In this document: positions 35,549-45,688 of the stretch, piece after piece
How positions within the stretch are numbered: position 1 is the first letter of the stretch
Layout: every line of letters begins with the position of its first letter
Assembly: GCA_028283605.1 (NCBI GenBank)
Contig: JAPWKH010000019.1
Coordinates: 1 to 64,000 of the forward strand
DNA from: Arachidicoccus sp.
Lineage (GTDB): Bacteria > Bacteroidota > Bacteroidia > Chitinophagales > Chitinophagaceae
Reading direction: 5' to 3'
Length of the DNA stretch: 64,000 nt
Made by a program: the position numbers and the translations under genes
The notes under the pieces: generated by a model
What the model was told of the DNA's origin: nothing
What the model saw: the letters and a program-made list of their open reading frames with translations, nothing else
Databases searched by the model: none

Positions 35549-37054
35549 TTATTTCTTGTACCCGACTTTTGTAATTTTTAAAACATTCGTTGGCAAATGA
35601 TCGTGAATAGGTGTGCTGCCTGTGTTTACAACTATATCGCCATCTTTGATGAACTTCCTTTCGCGCAGAATATTTATCTGGTCAAAAATAATTTGATCCA
35701 GGCTTGTTTCTTCTTCATAGAAAAATGCACGCACGCCCCAACTGATGCTGAGTTGGTTAACTACCTTTTTCTGTTTCGTAAAAATATACAATGGTGTCTT
35801 TGGGCGGTAACTGCTTATCCTGAAAGCTGTATCGCCTGATTGTGTCATACCAATCAATGCATCAGCATGTACTTCCTGTGCTATTTTACATGCATTGTAA
35901 CATATTGCATCGCTTAATATAGACGGGGAATGAGATATTACTTTTATTTCATTGCCCCGATTATACGGATAATCCGTGCGCTCTACTTCCATTATAATTT
36001 TGCGCATTGTTTCCACTACCAATGCCGGATGATTTCCCGTTGCGGTTTCCGCACTCAGCATTACCGCATCCGCGCCTTCCAGCACAGCATTTGCCACATC
36101 GGTAATTTCGCTTCGGTTTGGCTTTATATGTTCTATCATACTTTCCATCATTTGCGTAGCTACAATTACCGGCTTGGAACGATGAATGCATTTGCGAATG
36201 ATTTCTTTTTGTGCCATAGGAATTTTTTCTACGGGTAACTCAACGCCTAAATCTCCGCGAGCCACCATCACGCCGTCGGACTCGTTAATTATATTGCGTA
36301 AATCCAACATGGCTGAAGGCATTTCTATTTTGGCCATTACTTTTATCTTACTGCCCTTCAGTTGTGTCCTTCTTTTTAAATCGATAATGTCATCTGCTTT
36401 TCTTACAAAGGAAAGCGCAACCCAATCAAGATCGTACTCCAAAATAAATTCAAGATCTATCAAATCTTTTTCTGTAAGCGCAGGCAGCGAAATGTTGGTA
36501 TCGGGCAAATTAACGCCTTTGTTGGGCAAAAGATATCCGCCGTAAGAAACTCTTACTTTTACATCTCCTGAAATTTTATCTACACTATCAACAACTACTT
36601 CAATTTTTCCGTCATCTATTAATATTTTTTCTCCTGCGGTAACGTCGTTGTGTAGATTGGGATAAGAAACATAAATTTTTTCTTTTGTGCCTATTACTTT
36701 TTCGGTAGATGTAAACGTAAGCATATCTCCCGGATTTATTTGCAATCGATCATTTTCTATTTTCCCTACTCTTAATTTAGGCCCTTGCAAGTCTCCGAGA
36801 ATAGCAATATTATAAGGTTCAAGCGTATTTATCTTCCGGATATTTTGGATTATCTCATGTTTATTTTCATGTGTTCCGTGTGAAAAATTTAAGCGAAATA
36901 CATTTACGCCGGCTCTTGCGAGTTCAAGCAGTTGATCGTATGTTTCACAAGCGGGCCCTACTGTTGCAACGATTTTTGTTTTGTGAAAATTGTGTTCTAT
37001 ACCTGCATTGGCATCCATTTCCCTATGCAAATACTTTTCTAAATTATCAGACAT
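35549..37054 (-). CDS. pyk: Pyruvate kinase
   Basis: Last step of glycolysis: PEP plus ADP to pyruvate plus ATP. The 501-residue protein has KIVATVGPACETYDQLLELARAGVNVFRLNFSHG at the N-terminus, the DLQGPKLRVG B-domain junction, the active-site motif KIEMPSAMLDLRNIINESDGVMVARGDLGVE (catalytic Lys in AKIE) and ATQMMESM, then a C-terminal domain ending NVLKITKVGYKK. The extra N-terminal residues (about 1-25) are common in Bacteroidota. It follows pfkA by 41 bp in the same direction. Confidence 0.95.
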   Translation of the reverse strand: MSDNLEKYLHREMDANAGIEHNFHKTKIVATVGPACETYDQLLELARAGVNVFRLNFSHGTHENKHEIIQNIRKINTLEPYNIAILGDLQGPKLRVGKIENDRLQINPGDMLTFTSTEKVIGTKEKIYVSYPNLHNDVTAGEKILIDDGKIEVVVDSVDKISGDVKVRVSYGGYLLPNKGVNLPDTNISLPALTEKDLIDLEFILEYDLDWVALSFVRKADDIIDLKRRTQLKGSKIKVMAKIEMPSAMLDLRNIINESDGVMVARGDLGVELPVEKIPMAQKEIIRKCIHRSKPVIVATQMMESMIEHIKPNRSEITDVANAVLEGADAVMLSAETATGNHPALVVETMRKIIMEVERTDYPYNRGNEIKVISHSPSILSDAICYNACKIAQEVHADALIGMTQSGDTAFRISSYRPKTPLYIFTKQKKVVNQLSISWGVRAFFYEEETSLDQIIFDQINILRERKFIKDGDIVVNTGSTPIHDHLPTNVLKITKVGYKK

Positions 37055-37095
37055 TCGTAATTGATTTTAATAAAAATTTTTATAACGTTCTTGGA

Positions 37096-38079
37096 TCAGC
37101 TTGCCAGTATTTTTACTATGCGCAACCAATCCGGATCAATGGTATGTTTTTCTCTTATCGCAATTTCCAAAGGCGTGTACTCGATTTTATTATTCACTAT
37201 GCCTACCATTACGTTGGAAATGCCGTTCATAAATGCTTCTATTGCATGATAACCCATTCGGCTTGCTATCAATCTGTCCAAACAAGTCGGAGAACCTCCA
37301 CGCTGGATATGGCCGAGAATAGAAACTTTTGTATCAAAACCCGGTATGCGTTCTTTAATAATTCTTGCCACTTCATTGGCTCCGCCGAATGCATCGCCTT
37401 CTGCTACAACAACAATATTTACCAGCTTTTTTCTTTTTTCTTTTTCTGACAAGGAAGCGATTACATCTTCGATATTAGTGGCAGATTCGGGAATCAGAAT
37501 ATTTTCCGCACCGGCAGCAATACCGCTGTGTAAGGCAATATAGCCTGTATGGCGTCCCATTACTTCCACGATAAATAATCTGTCATGCGCATCTGCCGTG
37601 TCGCGAATTTTATCAATTGCTTCCAATGCGGTATTTACGGCCGTATCGAAACCGATTGTAAAATCGGTGCCGAATAAATCTTTATCAATCGTTCCGGGCA
37701 AGCCTATTACCGGTAAGCCGAATTCGCTTTGCAATTTCATACCTCCGGTAAAACTTCCGTCACCGCCGATAACTATTAATCCGTTAATGCCTCTTTTTTC
37801 CAAATTGGCATAAGCCTTTTTTCTGCCTTCTGGTGTGTAAAATTCCTTGCAGCGCGCAGATTTCAGAATTGTTCCTCCTCGTTGAATAATATTAGCAACA
37901 GATTTGGAATCCATTTCGAATATATCGTCTTCCAGCATTCCGCTGTATCCACGCATAATACCGAAAACATCCATTCCGAAATAAAGAGCTGTTCTTACAA
38001 CTGCGCGCAATGCGGCATTCATACCGGGAGAGTCGCCTCCTGAAGTAAGCACAGCAATTTTGTTTATTTTATCGGGCAT
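37096..38079 (-). CDS. pfkA: ATP-dependent 6-phosphofructokinase
   Basis: Phosphorylates fructose 6-phosphate. The 327-residue bacterial PfkA has AVLTSGGDSPGMNAALRAVVR (about 8-28), GGDGSFTGG (ATP and Mg site), the catalytic loop PGTIDKDLFGTDFTIGFDTA with TIDKD, and IVEVMGRHTGYIAL (MGR, substrate binding), then LGHIQRGGSP. Either ATG 38085 (MYMPDK) or 38079 (MPDK) could start; I use the latter. It forms a glycolytic pair with pyk immediately downstream. Confidence 0.95.
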   Translation of the reverse strand: MPDKINKIAVLTSGGDSPGMNAALRAVVRTALYFGMDVFGIMRGYSGMLEDDIFEMDSKSVANIIQRGGTILKSARCKEFYTPEGRKKAYANLEKRGINGLIVIGGDGSFTGGMKLQSEFGLPVIGLPGTIDKDLFGTDFTIGFDTAVNTALEAIDKIRDTADAHDRLFIVEVMGRHTGYIALHSGIAAGAENILIPESATNIEDVIASLSEKEKRKKLVNIVVVAEGDAFGGANEVARIIKERIPGFDTKVSILGHIQRGGSPTCLDRLIASRMGYHAIEAFMNGISNVMVGIVNNKIEYTPLEIAIREKHTIDPDWLRIVKILAS

Positions 38080-38252
38080 ATACAATTTTATATAAAACCA
38101 TGAGAACGTTTGCGTACTTGCTCATTTCGTTGCGAATGTACAAAATTGGAATATAAACCGACTAAGCAGCTACACTATATTTTTACTAACTCTTTGACAA
38201 ATGATGTTTTTATTAAAAGCAGGACGAATAATTAACTATATATTTTAACTGA

Positions 38253-38285
38253 TTTGTTTGTATCATTAAGTGAAACTTATGTTTG
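38253..38285 (+). promoter_or_regulatory. Bacteroidota-type promoter for acs
   Basis: A TATGTTTG -7 box (38278-38285) lies 17 bp after TTTG at 38257-38260, or 21 bp after TTTG at 38253-38256. The predicted transcript start is about 45-50 bp upstream of the ATG at 38342. Confidence 0.6.
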
Positions 38286-38341
38286 TTTTATCAGTTGAAT
38301 ACGTGAAAAGTTTGTAATATTACGCACTAAAAAATTGTGTT

Positions 38342-40258
38342 ATGTCTTATCCTTACCAGATAAAATCTTTTGAAGAGTATAAAGAAGTTTATGAAAGAAG
38401 CATTCAGCAACCGGAAAATTTTTGGGCAGATATTGCAAGCAATTTTCAATGGCGGCGCAAGTGGGACAAAGTTTTGGAATGGGATTTCAAAAACCTTGAC
38501 GTAAAATGGTTTACCAATGCAAAATTGAACATTACAGAGAATTGTATAGACAGGCATTTAGAAAAACTTGGCAATAAACCGGCAATCATTTGGGAACCCA
38601 ACAGCCCGGATGAACATCATCGTGTGCTCACCTATAACGACTTATATAATAAAGTAACTCAGTTTGCCAATGTGTTAAAAAACAACGGTGCTAAAAAAGG
38701 CGACCGTATTTGTATTTATATGGGAATGATTCCGGAGTTGTCTATTGCCGTTCTGGCATGCGCAAGGATCGGTGCGATACATTCCGTTATTTTCGGAGGA
38801 TTTTCAGCAAGAAGCATTGCGGACAGAATTCAAAATGCTAATGCAGAATATGTAATTACTTGCGACGGCGCATTTAGAGGCGCAAAAGATATTCCCCTTA
38901 AATCTTTGATAGATGATGCATTGGAAAGCTGCCCATTTGTGAAACGCGTAATTGTTTGTACACGTACACATACTCCCGTTTCCATGATTAAAGGAAGAGA
39001 TGTATGGTGGGAAGATGAAATTAAAAAAGTAGAAACACTTGCAATGGCGCCCGCACAGGCCGAAGAAATGGATGCCGAAGACATGCTCTTTATTTTATAC
39101 ACTTCCGGCTCTACGGGAAAACCCAAAGGTGTTGTACATACTTGCGGCGGTTACATGGTTTATACAAATTACAGCTTTGTAAACGCATTCAATTACAAAC
39201 AGGGTGATATTTATTTTTGTACCGCAGATGTCGGCTGGATTACCGGCCACAGCTATATTATTTACGGGCCGCTAAGCGCCGGCGCTACGACGCTTATGTT
39301 TGAAGGAGTTCCAACTTATCCGGATGCGGGAAGGTTTTGGGATATAGTAGATAAGCACCGCGTAAATATTTTATACACCGCCCCAACAGCTATTCGTAGC
39401 TTGATGAGCTTTGGAGAAGAACCTTTGCAAGGAAAAAATTTATCAACTTTAAAAGTTTTGGGATCTGTAGGCGAGCCTATTAATGAAGAAGCCTGGCATT
39501 GGTTTCACGAAAAAATAGGAAAAGACAAATGCCCGATTGTAGATACATGGTGGCAAACAGAAACAGGCGGTTTTATGATTTCAAACTTAGCAAAAGCAAC
39601 GCCGGAAAGAGCAAGTTGGGCAACGCTGCCTTTACCCGGCATACAACCTTGTCTGATGGATGAATCAGGAAAGGAAATAGAGGGGGCGGGAAGTGGAAAT
39701 CTTTGTATTAAATTTCCCTGGCCTTCTATACTTCGTACTACTTACGGCGATCATGAGCGATGTAAGCAAACATATTTCAGCACTTATGAAAATAAATACT
39801 TTACCGGCGATGGCGCACTTCGTGACGAAGAAGGAAATTATAAGATTACAGGCCGAGTGGATGATGTGCTGAATGTAAGCGGGCACAGAATAGGAACTGC
39901 TGAAGTTGAAAATGCTATTAATATGCATTCAGGCGTTGTAGAAAGTGCTGTGGTTGGCTATCCACATGAGATAAAAGGGCAGGGAATTTATGCTTATGTA
40001 ATATATAATGGAGATCATAATGCAAAAGATCCTGACGCTATCAGAAAAGATATTACTGCCACCGTAACACGTATCATCGGGCCAATTTCCAAACCGGATA
40101 AAATACAGTTTGTATCAGGATTACCGAAAACGCGCAGCGGAAAAATTATGCGCCGAATACTTCGCAAAATAGCAGAGAATGAAACGGATAATTTAGGCGA
40201 TATCTCAACACTCCTCGATCCTCAAATAGTTGATGAAATTAAAGAGGGAAAGCTGTAA
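38342..40258 (+). CDS. acs: Acetyl-CoA synthetase (AMP-forming)
   Basis: Activates acetate, ATP and CoA to acetyl-CoA via acetyl-AMP. The 638-residue ANL-family enzyme has the P-loop YTSGSTGKPKGVVHT (about 258-272), the CoA/adenylate region TWWQTETGGFM, FTGDGALRDEEGNYKITGRVDDVLNVSGHRIG (hinge) and the acetylatable Lys in KTRSGKIMRRILRK (about 612-625). Full length is as expected for Acs. It is single, with its own promoter. Confidence 0.95.
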   Translation: MSYPYQIKSFEEYKEVYERSIQQPENFWADIASNFQWRRKWDKVLEWDFKNLDVKWFTNAKLNITENCIDRHLEKLGNKPAIIWEPNSPDEHHRVLTYNDLYNKVTQFANVLKNNGAKKGDRICIYMGMIPELSIAVLACARIGAIHSVIFGGFSARSIADRIQNANAEYVITCDGAFRGAKDIPLKSLIDDALESCPFVKRVIVCTRTHTPVSMIKGRDVWWEDEIKKVETLAMAPAQAEEMDAEDMLFILYTSGSTGKPKGVVHTCGGYMVYTNYSFVNAFNYKQGDIYFCTADVGWITGHSYIIYGPLSAGATTLMFEGVPTYPDAGRFWDIVDKHRVNILYTAPTAIRSLMSFGEEPLQGKNLSTLKVLGSVGEPINEEAWHWFHEKIGKDKCPIVDTWWQTETGGFMISNLAKATPERASWATLPLPGIQPCLMDESGKEIEGAGSGNLCIKFPWPSILRTTYGDHERCKQTYFSTYENKYFTGDGALRDEEGNYKITGRVDDVLNVSGHRIGTAEVENAINMHSGVVESAVVGYPHEIKGQGIYAYVIYNGDHNAKDPDAIRKDITATVTRIIGPISKPDKIQFVSGLPKTRSGKIMRRILRKIAENETDNLGDISTLLDPQIVDEIKEGKL

Positions 40259-40305
40259 GTTAAACCCTATTATTTTAATTCGTAAATTAGTCTGAGAATC
40301 TTTAT

Positions 40306-42678
40306 ATGAAAAATATAATTCTCGGGGCATTTTTCTTTTCTTGCTTTAAAGTTGCCATTGCGCAAGAAAGTTGGAACTCACATTTCAAGCAAATTCTTTT
40401 TATTGCTACAGATAAAACGCTTTATACTAATAGCGAGACAATTTGGTTTGCCGGATATATATTGAAAGACGTTCAGGGCTATGAATCTGCAGCGGATATG
40501 CTAATTGTGAGTTTAATTGAAACCGCAAGTAAAAAAAATATTCTTCAGAAAAAATATTTATTGCTAAACGGTTTTTGTTCAGGTAGCTTGTTGTTGCCGG
40601 ACTCCATCAAATCCGGCAGCTATGAATTATATGCATTTACCAATTTAGTTGATACAAACAAAATTCCTATTGGAGAATTTCATCGTCATATTACCATCAA
40701 ATCAGATTATAAAAACTCATTTAAAGCAAGCTACGAAATTCAAAATTCATTAATGAAAGATGATTCCGTAAAAATTGCCGTGAAAGTTTTTTCAAACGAT
40801 ATTAAAATAGCATCACATACAATCATTCAATATTTTCTTTCGAATAAAAAAACAGAATCTTTAAAATTGGATAATTTTGGCAGAGGAATAATCAATTTTA
40901 AAAGAAAAGATTTATCTGAAAAAAAATTACACTTAATCGCTTTGTTTAATAACGAAAAACAAGAAGATTATATTTCTCTACCCAACCCTGAGTCAGAAAA
41001 AAACATTTCAATAAAATTTTTTCCGGAAGGCGGTTATTTAATTAAACAAATACCAAATCATTTAATTTGGGAAGCAAAGAATGGTAATGGTCAACCGCAA
41101 AAAATAAAAGCTTGTCTTTTGGATGGAGAAAAAATTTTAGATACAATTGAAACAAACGAAAATGGAATTGGAGAATTTTTTATTACTCCAAATATCAATG
41201 ATAATTATACGCTAAAAATAATAACTGATAACCAGTCTAATATATATTTTCCTTTGCCCGCTTCTTTAAATAGTGGCATTGCTCTAAACGTAAAACAGGC
41301 AATAGTTGATGACACATTACATATAAATATGCATTCCGACAAACATAGGATTGTAACTATTCAAATCAGAAATTTAAACTTTGACTCCTCTCTTAATTTT
41401 GAACAAGTAGAAATACAAAGTAATCGAAATGTAAGCATTCCTTTATCGAATGTAATTAAAGGTTTAAATGCGATTACTATTTTTGATGTAGATGGCAAAC
41501 CATTGGTTGAGCGATTATTCTTTGCACATTACGATCACAAAACTATTGCTAACATTGAAACAGATTCATTTAAGTATAATATCAGAAAACAAATAAAAGT
41601 ATCAGTACATCTTGTTGATAAAAACAACAACCCCATTAAACAGGGAATAATGAGTGTTGCTTGTGTTCAACGCAACAGGATTGAAACTGCTTATCAAAAT
41701 GATATAGAATCTTATTATTTCATCGGTCATTTATTTGACAGTATATCTTACTTTGTCTCAAGCAAAAGATTTTTCGAAAGCAAATCCTATCTTGAAAATC
41801 TTTTATTAACCAAAGGCTGGAGAAAATATACATGGCAAAACGACAATCTTTTGCAAAAAGAAATCACAGGTATAAATAAACTTTCTTTATCCGGAAGAAT
41901 TGTAAAAAACGATAAGCCCTTAAAAAAACCGGAAACACTTATACTATTCAAGAATACATCAATAACAAGCTTTCCTACCGACAGCGAAGGAAAGTATGTC
42001 TTAAATGTTTCTCAGATCGCTGTTCCGGAAAATAAGTATATCTACTTAGTCATTGACAAAAGAGAAAACTTTCAAAATTTTGGCATTCTTCAAGACTCTC
42101 TGCCAGAAAAAGAAAGTCGTGAAAGAATACCTACACTTCTGTTTGATGAACCTATAAAACAACCTGTTTTAAATAATGCATTAGAAGTTTTGCAAAGTGA
42201 TTTTAATGGGCATGCTTTAAAAGACGTTTCGGTAAAAAGCAATGATAAAAATGTTGTTTTTGGCTCAAATGCATGTGGTGATTATGTTTGTTTATACAAC
42301 GTGCTGAATTGTCCAAATCATCCGACAGGTCCACATACATTGCCCATTGCTGGCAATGTGTATTATTCGCCTGGTGATGGAAAAAAGGTTGTGTACGAAG
42401 GGTGTAATACAGCTTCTTTACACAATGCTTCCATAAGAAAAATTGATGGTGTTTATTATGCTCGTGAATTTTATGGAATGGATAGTCTAACGCTTACTCA
42501 ACCGGATATTCAAACAATGTCTACAATATATTGGAACCCTTTTGTAGTAACAGACGACAATGGCACAGCACATTTTTCTTTTTATACTTCCGATGTAAAA
42601 GATTACTTCAACATTGTTGTTCAAGGAGTATCCGTTAAAGATTTATTTTATAATGAAAAAACGATTCAAGTAAATTAA
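40306..42678 (+). CDS. Large exported MG2-like beta-sandwich protein
   Basis: A 790-residue exported protein (signal peptide 1-19, ending AIAQ). The mature start FIATDKTLYTNSETIWFAGYI is the bait-less MG2-type motif of alpha-2-macroglobulin-like proteins seen in many Bacteroidota surface proteins; several further Ig-like beta-sandwiches follow, then a carboxypeptidase-regulatory-like stretch (LSLSGRIVKNDKPLKKPETLILFKN). Near 665-715 there is a four-Cys insert (SNACGDYVCLYNVLNCPNHP ... YEGC), before a final WNPFVVTDDNGTAHFSFYTSD module like the end of TonB-plug MG2 proteins. There is no TonB-dependent barrel. AT-richer than its neighbours. Function unknown. Confidence 0.65.
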   Translation: MKNIILGAFFFSCFKVAIAQESWNSHFKQILFIATDKTLYTNSETIWFAGYILKDVQGYESAADMLIVSLIETASKKNILQKKYLLLNGFCSGSLLLPDSIKSGSYELYAFTNLVDTNKIPIGEFHRHITIKSDYKNSFKASYEIQNSLMKDDSVKIAVKVFSNDIKIASHTIIQYFLSNKKTESLKLDNFGRGIINFKRKDLSEKKLHLIALFNNEKQEDYISLPNPESEKNISIKFFPEGGYLIKQIPNHLIWEAKNGNGQPQKIKACLLDGEKILDTIETNENGIGEFFITPNINDNYTLKIITDNQSNIYFPLPASLNSGIALNVKQAIVDDTLHINMHSDKHRIVTIQIRNLNFDSSLNFEQVEIQSNRNVSIPLSNVIKGLNAITIFDVDGKPLVERLFFAHYDHKTIANIETDSFKYNIRKQIKVSVHLVDKNNNPIKQGIMSVACVQRNRIETAYQNDIESYYFIGHLFDSISYFVSSKRFFESKSYLENLLLTKGWRKYTWQNDNLLQKEITGINKLSLSGRIVKNDKPLKKPETLILFKNTSITSFPTDSEGKYVLNVSQIAVPENKYIYLVIDKRENFQNFGILQDSLPEKESRERIPTLLFDEPIKQPVLNNALEVLQSDFNGHALKDVSVKSNDKNVVFGSNACGDYVCLYNVLNCPNHPTGPHTLPIAGNVYYSPGDGKKVVYEGCNTASLHNASIRKIDGVYYAREFYGMDSLTLTQPDIQTMSTIYWNPFVVTDDNGTAHFSFYTSDVKDYFNIVVQGVSVKDLFYNEKTIQVN

Positions 42679-42823
42679 TTTACTCGCAAACTTAATCTCT
42701 TATAAATACCAAATAAGCCATTAATTTTTTCAATATAATAGCATGTATTTTTATGATAAATATTCATAAAATAATTCTACTTAATCAATTCTTTAATTGA
42801 AATTATACAAAGTATTTACAAGT

Positions 42824-42864
42824 AATAACCAACCTAAATTTTTAAGAAATACAGATTGGTTATT
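42824..42864. terminator. Probable terminator between convergent genes
   Basis: A 9-bp inverted repeat (aataaccaa / ttggttatt) with a 23-nt loop followed by a short T-rich stretch, in the 211-bp gap between the MG2-like gene and the convergent DUF937-like gene. The long loop lowers confidence; the rest of the gap is AT-rich with nothing else visible. Confidence 0.4.
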
Positions 42865-42889
42865 TTATACAAAAACAGACAAATAAAAA

Positions 42890-43315
42890 TTATAACAAAC
42901 TCTTCAACTTATCCAGCAATCCGCCACCTCCTAATGCACTGGCAACAGACTGTTCAGTCACATTGCTGTTGTTGGGGTCTGAAAATTGTCCGCTAAGTTT
43001 GCTGAGAACACTTGGTACAATGGAGCTGCTGAGGCTTGAAGCAATTGCCGGATTTAATCCGAATTTTTGAGACAGTGAACTTGTGAGGCTTCCTAAAATG
43101 TTTTGGCCAATGCCGCTATTAGCCGCATTGCCGCCGCCAAGCATTCCTATAATACTGCCGATTCCTCCACCGGATACCGCCGATTGCAATTCACTTAAAA
43201 TAGAACTATGGGCATGTTGTGCAATGGCATCTGCCTGATCATTGGAAACATCGCTTGCATTAAATACTGCTGAGCCTGTTGCTTCTTTTACTAAATTTTC
43301 TAATTCTTCTAACAT
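42890..43315 (-). CDS. DUF937-like Gly/Ser-rich protein
   Basis: A 141-residue protein: an N-terminal helical region (MLEELENLVKEATG, then IAQHAHSSILSELQS), a glycine/serine-rich middle (SGGGIGSIIGMLGGGNAANSG, about 68-88) and a C-terminal helical repeat ending SALGGGGLLDKLKSLL. The arrangement resembles DUF937/YidB-like proteins, which are of unknown function. No signal peptide is present, suggesting cytoplasmic location. It is a single gene. Confidence 0.6.
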   Translation of the reverse strand: MLEELENLVKEATGSAVFNASDVSNDQADAIAQHAHSSILSELQSAVSGGGIGSIIGMLGGGNAANSGIGQNILGSLTSSLSQKFGLNPAIASSLSSSIVPSVLSKLSGQFSDPNNSNVTEQSVASALGGGGLLDKLKSLL

Positions 43316-43374
43316 AGAGGTTGGTGTTTAATTTTGAAAAAGTTAAAGTACACATATTTTTTACTTATATCCAA

Positions 43375-44514
43375 TTATTTTTTATTAAATAATATACTCA
43401 CGGGTTTTGAGACAGAAACCGATTGATTGATGTATGAAAGTTTGCCTGTGTCCGCATGAATGCTATACACTTTTATAGTATTATCATCGCGGCTTGCAAC
43501 CAATAAAAATTTCCCGTCAGAAGAAATATTGAAATCACGCGGATGTTTGTCTGTTTTAATTTTTGCAACGCTATCTAATGTACCATTTTCATTTATTTTA
43601 AAAACAGCAATATCATTCGCTTTGCCGCGATTAGAAGTATATAAAATTTTTCCGTCAGGGCTTATTCTTATAGCTGCGCTTCCCTTATCGTTGCTGTCCG
43701 GAATATCCGTTGAAGTAATGGTTTGTAAATAAGTCAGCGAATCATCTTGAAAACTATAAGCTATTACTTTTGCTTCCAATTCGCATAATAGATACACAAA
43801 CTTTCCGCCCGGCGCAAACGCAAGATGCCTCGGCCCAAATCCCGGATTTATTTTATATGTTTTTACATGAGGCTCATCAACCGGTTTGGAGGATTTTGCA
43901 TCAAAAGGATATTGGTACAAAGTATCGTTTCCCAAATCGCAAACAAACAAAAACCGCTCATCTGGCGACAAAATAGTTGAATGCGCTCGCGCCTGCGATT
44001 GGTTTTGATTTATGCTTTTTCCTATGTGCTGTATTATCTGAACTGCTGAAGATAACTTTCCTTCATCGTCTGTTTTATACACTGAAAAATTGCCGCTTCC
44101 GTAATTGGATTCTATGACTACTTTTCCTGTAGAGTCTACTGTAACAAAGCATGCGGCGCTGCCATTTGCAGGAACTTTATTTAAAAAATGCAAGGTTCCT
44201 TTTTCTTTATCAAATGAGAATGCAGAAACAGTATTGATTGTATCCGGATTTTCATTTACGGCGTATAAATATTTTTCGTCTTTGGTTAATGCGAGGTAAG
44301 AAGGATTCGCTATATTGTCGGTATGGGAAATTTCTCTAAGCGTTCCTTTATTTTCGTCGAAATTATAAATATAAATTCCGTTGGTGTGGCTGCTGTCCGT
44401 ATAAGTTCCTACAAAAACGTATTGATTGCTTTGCATCTCTCTTGTCTTACAACTTAATAAGAAAGCTAAGGTAATAATGAAGCAAGTATTAAAAGATAAT
44501 TTCAACATAATCAA
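43375..44514 (-). CDS. Lactonase-family beta-propeller lipoprotein (6-phosphogluconolactonase-like)
   Basis: A 379-residue protein with a lipoprotein signal (ITLAFLLSC, Cys at about 22) and a seven-bladed propeller of the YbhE/lactonase family: VGTYTDSSHTNGIYIYNFDENKGTL opens blade 1, and recurrent 'SPDGKxLY/V' strand pairs (ILSPDERFLFVCDLG, RISPDGKILYTSNRG, NISSDGKFLLVAS) mark the blades; GPRHLAFAPGGKFVY carries the conserved RH. Cytosolic homologues hydrolyse 6-phosphogluconolactone; a lipid-anchored one may act on another lactone or sugar derivative. Start at 44514 or ATG 44508. It lies 10 bp downstream of the EEP-family gene. Confidence 0.82.
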   Translation of the reverse strand: MIMLKLSFNTCFIITLAFLLSCKTREMQSNQYVFVGTYTDSSHTNGIYIYNFDENKGTLREISHTDNIANPSYLALTKDEKYLYAVNENPDTINTVSAFSFDKEKGTLHFLNKVPANGSAACFVTVDSTGKVVIESNYGSGNFSVYKTDDEGKLSSAVQIIQHIGKSINQNQSQARAHSTILSPDERFLFVCDLGNDTLYQYPFDAKSSKPVDEPHVKTYKINPGFGPRHLAFAPGGKFVYLLCELEAKVIAYSFQDDSLTYLQTITSTDIPDSNDKGSAAIRISPDGKILYTSNRGKANDIAVFKINENGTLDSVAKIKTDKHPRDFNISSDGKFLLVASRDDNTIKVYSIHADTGKLSYINQSVSVSKPVSILFNKK

Positions 44515-44524
44515 GAAGTATTTA

Positions 44525-45577
44525 TTATCGTACTTTTTTTAATAAAATAAAATAAGTCGGGAAGTGGTCGCTATAACCGCTATTGAATGTATTGCCGCTG
44601 TATGTTCGCAAAGGATAGCCTTTATAATGGCCAATGGTTTCTATCAGATACGGTTTTTTAAATACATGGTTTTGATAATAAAAAAATCCGGTTTGTTTTT
44701 TATCGAGCCACGATTCCGACAACATGATTTGATCGAATAAACTCCACGCATCCTGATAAGCCAAAGTGCCTAATCCTTTTTTATAAAAATCTACCCATGG
44801 ATTATATAATTGCCCTTGTTGCAATTGGCTCACATCGCCGGTAGTATTTAAATATTTAGTTATGCTTTCATTTACGGGATCATCATTTAAATCGCCCATA
44901 AAAATAATTTTATCATTGGGGTTGTTTTTCATAATGTCGTCAATCTGCCTGCGTGCCACCGATGCAGCGGAGTCCCGTGCGGGCGCAGAGCGTTTTTCAC
45001 CACCATAGCGGCTTGGCCAATGGTTTACGAAAATATCTATCCGCTCGCCGCCCAGCAATCCCGTAACCCATAAAATATCGCGTGTAAAATTGGAAGCTTT
45101 GGAATCTTTTGGCAATTGTACAAATAATGGCTTGCTGCTTTGTACCGTAAAATATTTAGGGTTATAAATTAAAGCAACATCCACGCCACGCGTATCTCGG
45201 GAGTCGTAATGTACAAATTTGTATCCGCGTTTTGCAATTTGCGGATCATGTATCAAATCATTCAGCACGGTATCGTTTTCTATTTCTGCACAGCCCAGAA
45301 TTGACGGCCCGTCGGGATTTACATCTGTTCCTATTTCCGATACAACTTTTGCGAGGTGCTCTACTTTGGTTTTATATACTTCGCCTGTATAGGCTTTTGC
45401 TCCGTTCGGCAAAAATTCATTATCGTCTACATTGGGGTTATCTATCGTATCATAAAAATTTTCCATGTTGTAAAATGCAACAATAGCAGTGCTATAAGTG
45501 CTTTTTTGCGCATGTAAAAAAGAGGTGCATAATAAGCAGCTAATTATTAAATAAAATCTTGCATTATTCATTTTCAT
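44525..45577 (-). CDS. Exported endonuclease/exonuclease/phosphatase-family protein
   Basis: A 350-residue secreted protein (signal peptide ending FLHAQ at about 24). EEP-fold motifs: VAFYNMENFYD (metal-binding Asn/Glu), ILGCAEIENDTVL (Glu), DIFVNHWPSRYGG (His-Trp-Pro-Ser-Arg), IIFMGDLNDDP (catalytic Asp-x-Asn) and GYSDHFPTYF (terminal Ser-Asp-His). Such proteins are phosphodiesterases/nucleases; the substrate is unknown. Together with the downstream lactonase it forms a probable two-gene transcript. Confidence 0.85.
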   Translation of the reverse strand: MKMNNARFYLIISCLLCTSFLHAQKSTYSTAIVAFYNMENFYDTIDNPNVDDNEFLPNGAKAYTGEVYKTKVEHLAKVVSEIGTDVNPDGPSILGCAEIENDTVLNDLIHDPQIAKRGYKFVHYDSRDTRGVDVALIYNPKYFTVQSSKPLFVQLPKDSKASNFTRDILWVTGLLGGERIDIFVNHWPSRYGGEKRSAPARDSAASVARRQIDDIMKNNPNDKIIFMGDLNDDPVNESITKYLNTTGDVSQLQQGQLYNPWVDFYKKGLGTLAYQDAWSLFDQIMLSESWLDKKQTGFFYYQNHVFKKPYLIETIGHYKGYPLRTYSGNTFNSGYSDHFPTYFILLKKVR

Positions 45578-45688
45578 TGTTTTCTATGTTTTAAATCGAA
45601 CAGCTCTAATTCATTAATGAAAAAAGACAGATATAACAAAGATGAGAGATTTTTGTGGTGCATACTCATATTCATAACAAAAAAATTG

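Noticed and set aside
36871-37449. 192-codon plus-strand ORF across the pyk-pfkA region
   Set aside because: Antisense shadow of two clear enzymes; the composition (Phe/Tyr/Cys/His-rich, no domain) is non-protein-like.
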